Source: Geobacter sp. AOG2
GTDB lineage: Bacteria > Desulfobacterota > Desulfuromonadia > Geobacterales > Pseudopelobacteraceae
NCBI RefSeq assembly: GCF_019972295.1
Contig: NZ_BLJA01000001.1
Span: 3,441,574-3,505,573 of the forward strand
Direction: 5' to 3'
DNA: 64,000 nucleotides
Position 1 is the stretch's first letter. Each line of letters begins with the position of its first letter. The position numbers and the translations under genes are program-made. Below are positions 16,794-25,813 of the stretch, piece after piece. The notes beneath the pieces were generated by a model. It had not been told where the DNA came from. It ran no database searches and saw only the letters and a list, made by a program, of their open reading frames with translations.

Positions 16794-17942
16794 ATGAAAC
16801 AACGCATCAACCTGCTGCTCGAATTTTCCGTCCCAATGCTTACCGGTGTGGTAGTGGCCCTTACCTGGGTCAACCTCGACCCGTCCGGGTACCACGCATT
16901 TCTCAAACAACCGCTTGTGTTGGGTGGCTCGTTCCACTTTATCACCAACGAGTTGTTCATGGTGCTCTTCTTCGGCATCGCCGCGGTGGAGATCACCAAG
17001 AGCTGCCTGCCGGGGGGCGCCCTCAACCCTCCGTCCCGAGCCGTCAATCCGCTTTTGGGCACCCTGGGCGGCGTGCTGGGGCCGGTTGTGGTCTACCTGG
17101 GGCTGAACGCCGTGATCGGCGGCCCGAAACTGCACACCGGGTGGGGCATCCCCACCGCCACCGACATCGCCCTGGCGTGGCTGGCCGCCCGCGCCGTCTT
17201 CGGCGCGGCCCATCCGGCGGTATCCTATCTGCTTCTCCTGGCCGTGGCCGACGATGCCGTCGGCCTGGCGATCATCGCTATCTTCTATCCCGATCCCAAC
17301 CTGCCGGTGGAGCCGATCTGGCTGCTGTTGACCGTTCTGGGGATGCTGGTCGCCTACGGCCTGCGCCGCCTGAAGGTCAAAAGCTACTGGCCCGCCGTTA
17401 TCTGCGGCGGCGCCCTGAGCTGGAGCGGCCTGCACCATGCCCACCTCCATCCGGCCCTGGCCCTGGTCTTCATCGTTCCCTTCCTGCCACACGGCCGCCG
17501 TGAGACCAAAGGGCTCTTCGAAGAGGACCTGGCGGACCATACGCCCCTGTCCCAATTCGAACACGAGTGGAAGGTGCTGGTGGACATGGGAATGTTCATG
17601 TTCGGACTGGCCAATGCGGGGGTCGAGTTCTCCAGTATGGGGACCGTCACCTGGCTGGTTCTGGCGGCCCTGCTCTGCGGCAAGCCCCTGGGCATCTTCA
17701 CTTTCAGTTGGGTGGCGTCCCGGTTCGGCTTCGCCCTGCCTCGGGGGATGCACCGCACCGATCTCCTGACGGCCGGCATCATTGCCGGTACCGGTTTTAC
17801 CGTGGCCCTGTTCGTGGCGGGAGAGGCCTTCGCCGATCCCACCCTCCAGGGAGCCGCCAAGATGGGGGCCATGCTGAGTATCGCTTCGGCCGGAATCGGG
17901 CTGGCGGCCGCGCGGCTCCTGGGGATCAGGAGGCACAAATGA
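16794..17942 (+). CDS. nhaA: Na+/H+ antiporter NhaA
   Basis: 382 aa from ATG 16794, close to the usual 380-400. About 11-12 TM helices are present. The catalytic aspartate pair is in LAVADDAVGLAIIAIF, and TATDIALAW and GTGFTVALF are NhaA landmarks. It exchanges external protons for internal Na+ or Li+ at the inner membrane, for pH and sodium homeostasis. ATG 16785 is an alternative start three codons earlier; neither has a strong ribosome binding site. The stop overlaps the next gene by 4 nt. Confidence 0.93.
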   Translation: MKQRINLLLEFSVPMLTGVVVALTWVNLDPSGYHAFLKQPLVLGGSFHFITNELFMVLFFGIAAVEITKSCLPGGALNPPSRAVNPLLGTLGGVLGPVVVYLGLNAVIGGPKLHTGWGIPTATDIALAWLAARAVFGAAHPAVSYLLLLAVADDAVGLAIIAIFYPDPNLPVEPIWLLLTVLGMLVAYGLRRLKVKSYWPAVICGGALSWSGLHHAHLHPALALVFIVPFLPHGRRETKGLFEEDLADHTPLSQFEHEWKVLVDMGMFMFGLANAGVEFSSMGTVTWLVLAALLCGKPLGIFTFSWVASRFGFALPRGMHRTDLLTAGIIAGTGFTVALFVAGEAFADPTLQGAAKMGAMLSIASAGIGLAAARLLGIRRHK

Positions 17943-18772
17943 ATCGGGGGAGGAATCCTGTGAGGTTGTTGTCCGGGAAGGCGAAGGCGGCTTTTCTGGT
18001 CTTGCCGGTTCTGCTGTGTGCGGTTCTGCCGGTATGCGCCGCAGAGCCCCTGCCCACCCTCGACAGCGTCAAACAGCAGGTGGTCGAACGCTTTGGCGGG
18101 CGCGTTCCGCTCCAGTGGGGCGAGACGGTTCGCGGCGTGCGCACCCGGCTGGACACACGGGACAAGGTGGTCGCCCTGACCCTGGATGCCTGCGGCAGCG
18201 GGAAAGGCAAAGGGGTCGATGCCAAACTGATGGATTTTCTGGCGCGGGAGCGGATACCTGCCACCCTGTTCATCAATGCCCGCTGGATCGACGCCAACCC
18301 CGAGTTGTTCAAGCGCCTGGCCGCCAACCCGCTGTTCGAGATCGCCAACCACGGCATGTGGCACAAGCCGGCCTCGGTCGACGGCAGGTCGGTGTACGGC
18401 ATCCAGGGCACGAAGGATACCGGCGAACTGGTGGAGGAGATCGAGCGGAACGCCCGCAAGATCGAAGCGATCACCGGGAAACGGCCGAAGCTCTACCGTT
18501 CCGGCACGGCCTATTACGACGAGGTTGCGGTGGAGGTCGCCAACGCCTTGGGCCACGAGGTGGCCGGTTTCAGCATCCTGGGGGACGCCGGAGCGACCTA
18601 CAGCGCGGCCCAGGTCCGGGCGGCGCTTCTGAAGGCCGGTCCGGGAGACATCATCATCTGCCACATGAACCACCCGGAAAGCGGCACGGGGGCCGGCATC
18701 ATGGCCGCTGTCCCGGAGTTGCTGCACCGCGGCTTACGTTTCGTCCGCATGTCCGACTACCCGCTCAAGTAA
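17939..18772 (+). CDS. Secreted polysaccharide deacetylase family protein (NodB homology)
   Basis: 277 aa. A signal peptide (about 1-36, core AAFLVLPVLLCAVLPV) leads into a NodB-type domain: VALTLDACGS (metal-binding Asp, with an unusual DACG in place of the common DDG/DDP), HGMWHKPA for the HxxxH metal ligands, and a C-terminal GDIIICHMNHP. It probably removes acetyl groups from an extracytoplasmic polysaccharide or peptidoglycan. It is coupled to nhaA by an ATGA overlap. A 119-bp repeat follows. Confidence 0.85.
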   Translation: MNRGRNPVRLLSGKAKAAFLVLPVLLCAVLPVCAAEPLPTLDSVKQQVVERFGGRVPLQWGETVRGVRTRLDTRDKVVALTLDACGSGKGKGVDAKLMDFLARERIPATLFINARWIDANPELFKRLAANPLFEIANHGMWHKPASVDGRSVYGIQGTKDTGELVEEIERNARKIEAITGKRPKLYRSGTAYYDEVAVEVANALGHEVAGFSILGDAGATYSAAQVRAALLKAGPGDIIICHMNHPESGTGAGIMAAVPELLHRGLRFVRMSDYPLK

Positions 18773-18791
18773 AAGGTTGTTGAAAACCTCA

Positions 18792-18910
18792 GGTTGTTCA
18801 AAAATAGTCAGATCGTCGCACCCGCAGAAGGCCCTGCGGAGGCGTAGCAGCGCTACGCCGCACAAAAGGGCATTCGAGGATGGCGGCGAGATGGCTGTTT
18901 TTCAACAACC
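18792..18910 (+). repeat. 119-bp dispersed element with terminal inverted repeats, copy 1
   Basis: It begins GGTTGTTCAAAAATAG and ends CTGTTTTTCAACAACC, with an inner palindrome GGCGTAGCAGCGCTACGCC. The other copies, also 119 bp, are at 40103-40221 (opposite orientation) and 57902-58020. It has no coding capacity and separates two co-directional genes. Confidence 0.92.
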
Positions 18911-18927
18911 TCATAGAGGAGTTTCAC

Positions 18928-19608
18928 ATGTTCCACATCATCCAGAACGACCCTGAAGTCCCGCCGGGCAACATCACCGGGCACCTCCGGCACCTGGGCG
19001 TGGCGGTCACGGTCTGCCATGCCTACCGCGACGAACCGCTGCCCCTGCCGGAAGAGACCCAGGGGGTGATCGTCCTGGGAGGCGCCATGTGCGCCAATGA
19101 CGACCAACGCCATCCCTTTCTCGTACCGGTAAAGGGATTCATCCGGGAGATGGTGGCACAGTCCGTCCCGTACCTGGGGATCTGTCTGGGGGGGCAACTG
19201 CTGGCGGCGGCCCTGGGGGGCAGGGTGGTGGCAAACCGCTGGGAGGAGCTGGGAACGCTGGAGGTTGAACTGACTGCGGCGGGCAGGGAGGACCGGCTCT
19301 TCGCGGGTCTCGCTTCCCGGTTCGGCTCCTTCCAGTGGCACCACGACAGTTTCGATATCCCCGCCGGGGGCGTCCTTCTGGCCGCTTCGCCGGCCTGCCC
19401 GCACCAGGCCTTCCGCATCGGGCCGTGCGCCTGGGGAACCCAGTTCCATCCCGAAGTGACCGAAGAGATCATCCGCGCCTGGTGCGCCTGGGACCCGGCC
19501 ACCAGGGGGCGCGCCGACGAGCTGGTCGCCGCCTGGGAGGCGGAGGGGGGCTATGATCTCATCGCCCGGCGGTTGCTGGAGAACTTCGTGGGGGCAGGCG
19601 ATAAATAG
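18928..19608 (+). CDS. Class I glutamine amidotransferase (GMP synthase GATase-like)
   Basis: 226 aa. The nucleophile elbow GICLGGQLLA carries the catalytic Cys, and FHPEVTEEI supplies the His-Glu pair, so the hydrolase triad is complete. It matches the stand-alone GuaA-like GATase group, for which the amination partner or gamma-glutamyl substrate is often unknown. I chose ATG 18928 after AGAGGAG; frames extended upstream run into the 119-bp repeat. The stop codon abuts a 9-bp tandem repeat. Confidence 0.87.
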   Translation: MFHIIQNDPEVPPGNITGHLRHLGVAVTVCHAYRDEPLPLPEETQGVIVLGGAMCANDDQRHPFLVPVKGFIREMVAQSVPYLGICLGGQLLAAALGGRVVANRWEELGTLEVELTAAGREDRLFAGLASRFGSFQWHHDSFDIPAGGVLLAASPACPHQAFRIGPCAWGTQFHPEVTEEIIRAWCAWDPATRGRADELVAAWEAEGGYDLIARRLLENFVGAGDK

Positions 19609-19706
19609 GACTAATGGGACTAATGGGACTAATGGGACTAATGGGACTAATGGGACTAATGGGACTAATGGGACTAATGGGACTGATAGGACTTATAGGA
19701 CTTATA
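19608..19706 (+). repeat. 9-bp tandem repeat, 11 units, starting at the amidotransferase stop
   Basis: Eight exact units of GGACTAATG (19608-19679) are followed by three variant units (GGACTGATA, then GGACTTATA twice). From 19715 to about 19770 the complementary form (TTGGTCCCAT, GTCCCATTGGTCC) appears, so the stretch can fold back on itself. Confidence 0.93.
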
Positions 19707-19794
19707 AAATAACTTATTGGTCCCATATGTCCCATTGGTCCCATCAGTCCTATTAAGTCCTATCAGTCTATTACCCCCTAAGTCCCATCGATTT

Positions 19795-20748
19795 TTAAGG
19801 CCGCCACAAATACATAAAGCTGCTGGCTCCAAAGGCATCCCAACCGCTCAACGCCTCGGCCAGCCCCGCCTTCTCGGCTGCGCCGGCATAGATGCTCCCC
19901 TTGTAGCTGCCGGGGCGGTAATAGCTCACCACCCGCGCCTTCCCGTCGCCCGCGGCCGTGCGGATCTCGGCGATGACGTCGTCCAGGTAGCCGATCCGGT
20001 CGATCAGTTTTGCCTCCAGCGCCTGGCTTGCGGTATAGACCCGGCCGTCGGCCACCTTGCGTAGTTCATCCCTCGTGAGGCTGTTCCCGGGCCGTTCCAT
20101 GATCACATCCAGAAACCGGCCGTAGAGCTGGTCGATGATCTCCTGCCCCAGCTTCACCTCTTCCGGCGTGGCCTTGCGGAAGGGGGACATGATGTCCTTC
20201 TTGTCGCCGGACTTGACGGTCTGTTCTTCCACCCCGATCTTGCCCATCAACCCTTCCACGTTGAATTTCATCAGGATCACGCCGATGCTGCCGGTGATGG
20301 CCGTGGGGTGCGCCGTGATCTCGTCGGCCGCCGTGGCCACGTAATAGCCGCCCGACGCGCCGGTGCCCACGATGCAGGCCAGCACCGGGACCTTCTTGCG
20401 TTTTTTGAACATGTTGATGTCGTGGCGGATGATATCGCTGGCGGTCACGGTGCCGCCGGGGGAGTTGATGCGCAGGATGACGCCGGCGACATCCCGGTCC
20501 TGTTCCGCCTTGTGCAGCGATTCGCGGACCACGGAAACCAGCGAGGGGGAGGAGCGCCCCAGCAGGCCGCCCGATTTTTCCTCCTCCGAGATGGTGCCGC
20601 TGATGTCCAGCAGCAGGATCTTCTTGGCTCCGTCGCCTTCCAGGACCTGTTCGGCCAGGGGGCTGGGGGGCGGGATCAGCGGTACATTGACAAAGGCGCA
20701 GCCAGGCAGCATCAGGAACAGTGACAGCAACAGAAACGCACGGCGCAT
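19795..20748 (-). CDS. sppA: Signal peptide peptidase SppA (lipoprotein form)
   Basis: 317 aa S49-family serine protease, the short (36K-type) form. The N-terminus MRRAFLLLSLFLMLPGC is a lipoprotein signal with a lipobox Cys at 17. NSPGGTV, the nucleophile segment GTGASGGYYVA and the general-base Lys region in VKSGDKKDIMSPFR are visible. It degrades cleaved signal peptides in the envelope. It is last of three small envelope genes on the minus strand below the cus operon; a shared transcript is possible but unproven. Confidence 0.92.
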   Translation of the reverse strand: MRRAFLLLSLFLMLPGCAFVNVPLIPPPSPLAEQVLEGDGAKKILLLDISGTISEEEKSGGLLGRSSPSLVSVVRESLHKAEQDRDVAGVILRINSPGGTVTASDIIRHDINMFKKRKKVPVLACIVGTGASGGYYVATAADEITAHPTAITGSIGVILMKFNVEGLMGKIGVEEQTVKSGDKKDIMSPFRKATPEEVKLGQEIIDQLYGRFLDVIMERPGNSLTRDELRKVADGRVYTASQALEAKLIDRIGYLDDVIAEIRTAAGDGKARVVSYYRPGSYKGSIYAGAAEKAGLAEALSGWDAFGASSFMYLWRP

Positions 20749-20886
20749 ACAAAACCTCCCGGTCGGACAGCATGATTGCCCTATGATAGCAGCGTTTGGT
20801 TTTGATTCAAGCGCTGATTCCGTCCAGCGTGCTGCGCCGGAGCAGGGGCGGCCGTGGGCGGTGCATCGAATCAGGTTTCAATTTCC

Positions 20887-21741
20887 TTATTCGACATGTT
20901 CCCTGACCTCCAGGGGAAGGGTGTCGGTACCCTGGGCCGTGCGGCCGAGTTTGTCCCTCACGTCCCAGCGTACCCGGACCGGCATCCCGGCGGTGAAGCG
21001 TTCCGGCTGCCGCGGCTTCATTACGGCCGCCATGTCGAAGACCGAGTGGTACACGTCGCCCTCGAAGGGTTTTCCCGCGTTGTCCATGATGTTCAGCGAC
21101 GTTATTTCCACCGGGCGGTCGAAAAAGGCGTTCACCTCTCCGACAGCCTTGGCCCCCTTGTCTTTGACGGCCGTGACGCTCAGCAGGCGGGGCGGACCGG
21201 GGGGCAGTACGACGCTTTCATCGGCCTGAACGTCCAACGGCCGCTCGACGCCTTCCACCTTGATCCGGACGGCGGCTATCCCCTTGAACTGGCGAAGGGT
21301 CAGGGCAATGGCCCGCGCCGCCGGTTCCGCGGCCTTATCCTGCATGGCGCGGCTCAGGGTCACCGTCACCGTGCCCTGGGCTTCGTCCATGGACACAATG
21401 CGGGTTCCGGCCGGAAACGGTTGGAGAAATTCGCCCCTGTAGCTGCCGACGTCCATGCCGCTCAGCAGACGTTCGACGGCCACCTTCCTGATGCTGGCCT
21501 CGTCAAAGGTGAAGAAGGGGAACGGCACCACCTTGCCCGCCTCCCTGGCCGACGGGAAGTAGATCACGAAGGCGAAGCAGGTCCCCTTGTCCGTGGTCGG
21601 AGCCGGGCCGAAATACTTTTCGTAGGCGGCTGTCGCCGAGATCCTGGCCGGTTGAGGCGGCGGAGGCGCCTGCTTCTTCGTGCAACCGGCGGACAGCAGG
21701 GCGGTGAGAAGAATCGGGATGAGCAGGTTGATCTTTTTCAT
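20887..21741 (-). CDS. GerMN-domain lipoprotein
   Basis: 284 aa. MKKINLLIPILLTALLSAGC is a lipoprotein signal with lipobox Cys at 20, followed by a Pro-rich linker. The segment VVPFPFFTFDEASIRKVAVERLL with AGTRIVSMDEAQGTVTVTLS fits the GerMN (sporulation/germination) domain found in many envelope proteins. The C-terminal 100 residues resemble a Gmad2-like immunoglobulin fold. I chose ATG 21741 after GGGAG; the upstream extension is Pro-rich and unlikely. Function in the envelope is unknown. Confidence 0.78.
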   Translation of the reverse strand: MKKINLLIPILLTALLSAGCTKKQAPPPPQPARISATAAYEKYFGPAPTTDKGTCFAFVIYFPSAREAGKVVPFPFFTFDEASIRKVAVERLLSGMDVGSYRGEFLQPFPAGTRIVSMDEAQGTVTVTLSRAMQDKAAEPAARAIALTLRQFKGIAAVRIKVEGVERPLDVQADESVVLPPGPPRLLSVTAVKDKGAKAVGEVNAFFDRPVEITSLNIMDNAGKPFEGDVYHSVFDMAAVMKPRQPERFTAGMPVRVRWDVRDKLGRTAQGTDTLPLEVREHVE

Positions 21742-21831
21742 GGGCGGCTCCCGGCGGGTTGGCGGAGGCGCTCCTTCCGGAAGCGCCTCCGCCGGTGGGT
21801 CCAATCACGCTCGTATTTCAGGCAGCGCCGA

Positions 21832-22311
21832 TTACTTCACCGTGTACCAGAACTTGGCGCTGCGCACCTTGCCGTCGGCCAGCTTGAATTTGCACATCAC
21901 GCCGTACTTGCCCTTCTTCGCCAGGGTGAAATCGGAGCCGAAGCCCCCTTCCATGCCCATCAGGTCCTTGACCTGTTCGGATTTGCCCGGTCCCATGACC
22001 TTGATCTTTGCTTCGCCGCCGCTCATCATCTTTCCCGTTTTGGCGTCGGTGAACATCACCATGATGTGATGGGTTTCCTTCATCCCCATCTCCTTCATCT
22101 TTTTCTGGATGTCCATGACATTGAAGGTCGCCTTGACGCCGTCCACGACCTCTTCATGGACCTTTTTGCCCATGGACATCATGCCGCCGCCATGTTCCAT
22201 CTTCATGGAGCCGTGGTCCATGGGCATGGAATCGTGGTCCATGGCCGCGAAAGCCGAGGGGGCCGCCAGGGCCAGGGTTGCTGCTGCGAGGATCAGTAGT
22301 TGCTTTTTCAT
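21832..22311 (-). CDS. Met/His-rich exported protein, probable Cu/Ag-binding partner of the Cus system
   Basis: 159 aa. A signal peptide (1-22, ending AFAA) is followed by a metal-binding-like stretch of MDHDSM, MDHGSM and MEHGGGMM type. The rest, with TFNVMDIQKKM and KYGVMCKFKL, looks like a small beta domain for which I know no name. Position directly after cusA suggests a periplasmic Cu(I)/Ag(I) carrier, in the role CusF plays in E. coli, although it is not a CusF sequence homologue. AGGAGAA precedes ATG 22311. Confidence 0.75.
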   Translation of the reverse strand: MKKQLLILAAATLALAAPSAFAAMDHDSMPMDHGSMKMEHGGGMMSMGKKVHEEVVDGVKATFNVMDIQKKMKEMGMKETHHIMVMFTDAKTGKMMSGGEAKIKVMGPGKSEQVKDLMGMEGGFGSDFTLAKKGKYGVMCKFKLADGKVRSAKFWYTVK

Positions 22312-22372
22312 CGTTGTTCTCCTTTTGTTGCTGAGTAGTTTTTTTACTGCTTTAGGATCAACATCCGCCACA

Positions 22373-22497
22373 GAGGCACGGAGACGCTGAGGTACACAGA
22401 GAAAACCAGAAATGCTCTAAGAGTTAAATCAGTATCTAAATTTTTCTGTTTTGCCTGCTCCCGGTTTTCTCCGTGTCTCCGTGTCTCCGTGGCGGAT
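22373..22497. repeat. Long intergenic hairpin repeat, copy B
   Basis: Left arm ATCCGCCACAGAGGCACGGA and right arm CGTGTCTCCGTGGCGGAT are inverted. The element lies between cusA and the Met/His-rich gene and may help to lower or stabilise expression across that boundary. Confidence 0.85.
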
Positions 22498-22510
22498 TAT
22501 GATTTTGATC

Positions 22511-25500
22511 TCAATGCTTCATACCGCTGTATTTGAGTGTCCCCTTCCGAAGCTCCCTCTTCTTCATCAGCACGAAGATCACCGGCGTCATGATCAGCAC
22601 ATGCACTGCCGAGGAGATCATGCCGCCGATCATGGGGGCGGCGATCGGTTTCATCACGTCGGCCCCGGTGCCGGTGGACCACATGATCGGCACCAGGCCC
22701 AAAAGCGCCACGGCCACGGTCATGAGCTTGGGCCGCAGGCGGAGCACGGCGCCCTCGAAGGTGGCGTCGTAGATGTCCTGCTCCGTGCAGGGACCGTTGA
22801 TCAGTTTCCGGTCCAGGGCCTCGTGCAGGTAGATCACCATCACCACCCCGGTCTCCACGGCGATGCCGTAGAGGGCGATGAAGCCGACCCACACCGCCAC
22901 CGACAGGTTGTACCCCAGGGCCGCCACCAGGTAAACCCCGCCCACCAGGGCAAAGGGGACCGAGAGCATGACCATGCTGGCCTCCAGGGCCGAGTGGAAG
23001 GTGAAGTAGAGCAGGATGAAGATGATCAGCATGCCGGCCGGCACCAGCATCTTCAGGCGGGCCTTGGCTCGCACCTGGTTCTCCCACTGGCCGGACCAGG
23101 CCACGTAGTAGCCGGCGGGGAGCTTGAGCTGCTTTTCCAGTACCTCCTTGGCCTGGGTGACGAAGCCGCCCATATCGCGGCCGCGCACGTTGAGGAAGAC
23201 GATGGAGCGCAGCAGCCCCCCTTCGCTGTTGATCTCCGGCGCACCGGTGGAAATCTTGAGCTTGGTCACCAGCGACAGCGGCACCTGGGCGCCGTCGGCA
23301 CTCCCCACCAGGATCTGGCGGATGGCCGGGATATTGTCGCGGTAATCACGCTCGTAGCGGATACGGATCGGGAAGCGGTTCCTTCCTTCAACCGTGGTAG
23401 AAAGTGCCGACCCTCCCAAGGCGGTCTCGATCACGTCCTGAATGTCGCCCACGCTGATGCCGTACCGGGCCGCCGCCTCCCGGTCCACGTCGATATCGAT
23501 GTAGTTGCCGCCGGTGACCCGCTCGGCCACCACGTCCGCCGCACCGGGCACGGTCTTCAGTATCCCCTCGGCCTGCACGGCCAGGCTTTTCAGTACGTTC
23601 AGGTCGGAGCCGAAGATCTTGACCCCCAGGTCGGTGCGCACCCCGGTGGAGAGCATGTTGATGCGGTTGATGATCGGCTGGGTCCAACCGTTGCGCACGC
23701 CGGGGATCTGGAGCTTGGCGTCCAGTTCGGCCACGATGTCGGCCTTCTTCACCCCCGGCCGCCACTGGTCCTTGGGCTTGAGGATGATGATGGTCTCGAA
23801 CATGGAAACCGGCGCCGGATCGGTGGAGGTCTCCGCGCGGCCGACCTTGCCCAGGACATTCTCCACCTCGGGAACGCTCTTGATGATGGTGTCCTGCACC
23901 TGGATCAGGCGCTTGGCCTCGGTGATGGAGACGTTGGGCAGGGTGACCGGCATGTAGAGGAGCGACCCTTCATCCAAAGGCGGCATGAACTCGCTCCCCA
24001 TGTGCATGAACAGGGGGATGGCGATCCCCAGCGCCACCAGGTTGAGGGCAATGGTGGTCTTCTTCCATTTCAGCACCCAGCGGATGACCGGCGAGTAAAG
24101 CCGGATGAAGAAGGAGGAAACCGGGTTGGCGCTCTCGGGCGGCATCTTGCCGCGCATGAAGTAGTACATCAGCACCGGCACCAGGGTGATGGCGATCATG
24201 GCCGAGCCCATCATGGAGAAGGTCTTGGTGAAGGCCAGGGGATGGAACAGCTTGCCCTCCTGTCCTTCCAGCAGGAATACCGGCACAAAGGAGAGCACGA
24301 TGATGGCCAGGGAAAAGAAGATGGCCCGGCCCACCTGTTTGGCGGAGGTAATGATCACCTCCAGGTGCCGCTCCTTCCTCTCCTCCGGGGGCAATTCGGA
24401 AAGGTGGCGGTAGCAGTTCTCCACCATGATGACACCGGCGTCCACAAGAACGCCTATCGCTATGGCGATGCCTCCCAGGGACATGATGTTGGAGGTGACC
24501 CCCATCAACTTCATGGTGATGAACGAGATCAGCACCGCGATGGGGAGGGTCAGTACGATCACCAGGGCGCTCTGGAAATGGAGCAGGAATACCAGGATCA
24601 CAAGAGAGACCACGATGGATTCCTCGGTCAGGGCCCTTTTCAGGGTCTCTATGGCCCGCTCGATCAGGTCGGAGCGGTCATAGGCGACCTTGATCGTCAC
24701 CCCCGGAGGGAGCCCCTTCTCAAGGGCGGTGATCTTCTCCTTGACCCGGTCGATGACGTCCTTGGCGTTTTCGCCGTAGCGCATGACCACGATCCCGCCC
24801 ACGGCCTCTCCCTGGCCGTTCTCGTCCAGCAGGCCGCGCCGGATGGCGCCCCCCATCTGGACCGTGCCCAGGTTTCTGACGTAGATCGGGGTGCCGCGCA
24901 TGTCGGCCCCGACCACGATATTCTCCAGATCGGCCACGGATTTCACGTAGCCCTGGCCGCGTATCAGGTATTCGGCGTCGGCCTGCTCGATCAGCCTGCC
25001 CCCCACGTCGTTGTTGGAGCGCTTGACCGCCTCCATCACCTGGCCGATCTTCATGTTGTAGGCGAACAGCTTGTTGGGGTCCAGATCGATCTGATATTCC
25101 CGGACATAACCGCCGATGGAAGCGACCTCGGCCACCCCCTGAACGGTGTTCAACTGGTAGCGCACGAACCAGTCCTGCAAGGTGCGCAACTGCTCCAGAT
25201 CGTACCCCTTGCCCTCGACGGTGTACCAGAACACATGTCCCACCCCGGTGCCGTCCGGGCCAAGCGTCGGCACCACGCCGGCGGGCAGCAGGGAGGCGGC
25301 GTAGTTGAGGCGCTCCAGAACGCGGGTTCGAGCCCAGTAGATGTCCGCCTTGTCCTCGAAGATCACGTAGATCATGGAGAAGCCGAAGGCCGACGAGGCG
25401 CGCACCGCCTTGACCTGGGGCAGCCCCTGCAGGTTGACCGCCAGGGGATAGGTGACCTGGTCCTCCACCACCTGGGGCGAACGGCCGGGGTAGTCGGTGA

Positions 25501-25648
25501 ACACGATCACCTGGTTGTCGGACAGGTCCGGGATGGCGTCCACCGGGGTCTTGTACACCGACCAGACGCCTAAGGCTATGATCAGGGCAAAGATCATCAG
25601 GACGATGACGCGGTTTCTGGCGGAGTATTCGATGATTTTTTCGATCAT
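22511..25648 (-). CDS. cusA: CusA-type heavy-metal efflux RND pump
   Basis: 1045 aa, full RND length, with 12 TM helices in the usual 1+5+1+5 layout. It pumps Cu(I)/Ag(I) from the periplasm and inner membrane through CusB and CusC. Three methionines known in E. coli CusA to bind Cu(I)/Ag(I) have clear counterparts here: in LLYMPVTLPN, in PAPVSMFET and in RINMLSTG. The TM4 segment GVLVDAGVIMVEN carries the proton-relay acidic residues. The first residues MIEKIIEYSARNR are family-typical. It sits 165 nt behind cusB, with hairpin repeat C between them. Confidence 0.93.
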   Translation of the reverse strand: MIEKIIEYSARNRVIVLMIFALIIALGVWSVYKTPVDAIPDLSDNQVIVFTDYPGRSPQVVEDQVTYPLAVNLQGLPQVKAVRASSAFGFSMIYVIFEDKADIYWARTRVLERLNYAASLLPAGVVPTLGPDGTGVGHVFWYTVEGKGYDLEQLRTLQDWFVRYQLNTVQGVAEVASIGGYVREYQIDLDPNKLFAYNMKIGQVMEAVKRSNNDVGGRLIEQADAEYLIRGQGYVKSVADLENIVVGADMRGTPIYVRNLGTVQMGGAIRRGLLDENGQGEAVGGIVVMRYGENAKDVIDRVKEKITALEKGLPPGVTIKVAYDRSDLIERAIETLKRALTEESIVVSLVILVFLLHFQSALVIVLTLPIAVLISFITMKLMGVTSNIMSLGGIAIAIGVLVDAGVIMVENCYRHLSELPPEERKERHLEVIITSAKQVGRAIFFSLAIIVLSFVPVFLLEGQEGKLFHPLAFTKTFSMMGSAMIAITLVPVLMYYFMRGKMPPESANPVSSFFIRLYSPVIRWVLKWKKTTIALNLVALGIAIPLFMHMGSEFMPPLDEGSLLYMPVTLPNVSITEAKRLIQVQDTIIKSVPEVENVLGKVGRAETSTDPAPVSMFETIIILKPKDQWRPGVKKADIVAELDAKLQIPGVRNGWTQPIINRINMLSTGVRTDLGVKIFGSDLNVLKSLAVQAEGILKTVPGAADVVAERVTGGNYIDIDVDREAAARYGISVGDIQDVIETALGGSALSTTVEGRNRFPIRIRYERDYRDNIPAIRQILVGSADGAQVPLSLVTKLKISTGAPEINSEGGLLRSIVFLNVRGRDMGGFVTQAKEVLEKQLKLPAGYYVAWSGQWENQVRAKARLKMLVPAGMLIIFILLYFTFHSALEASMVMLSVPFALVGGVYLVAALGYNLSVAVWVGFIALYGIAVETGVVMVIYLHEALDRKLINGPCTEQDIYDATFEGAVLRLRPKLMTVAVALLGLVPIMWSTGTGADVMKPIAAPMIGGMISSAVHVLIMTPVIFVLMKKRELRKGTLKYSGMKH

Positions 25649-25669
25649 GGGGAGAAAACCTTATCTTCT

Positions 25670-25801
25670 GCCACAGAGACGCAGAGACACAGAGAATCAC
25701 AGAGAAAAACAAAAATCTTTTGCGTAAATCGTCGTTAGAATTGCTGTCTTTTGTTTGCCGTACTCCTGCTTTTCTCTGAGCCTCTGTGGCTCCGTGGCAA
25801 A
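25670..25801. repeat. Long intergenic hairpin repeat, copy C
   Basis: Left arm CCACAGAGACGCAGAGACAC and right arm GAGCCTCTGTGGCTCCGTGG are inverted. It fills the gap between cusB and cusA inside the efflux operon. Confidence 0.83.
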
Positions 25802-25813
25802 ATAGAATTCAAA

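Noticed and set aside
19553-19756. Frame encoding repeated Thr-Asn-Gly
   Set aside because: It only reads the 9-bp tandem repeat, with no start signal, and overlaps the amidotransferase end. Treated as DNA repeat.
22451-25573. 1040-codon plus-strand frame
   Set aside because: Complete antisense shadow of cusA, His/Asp/Gly-rich as expected from codon mirror effects.
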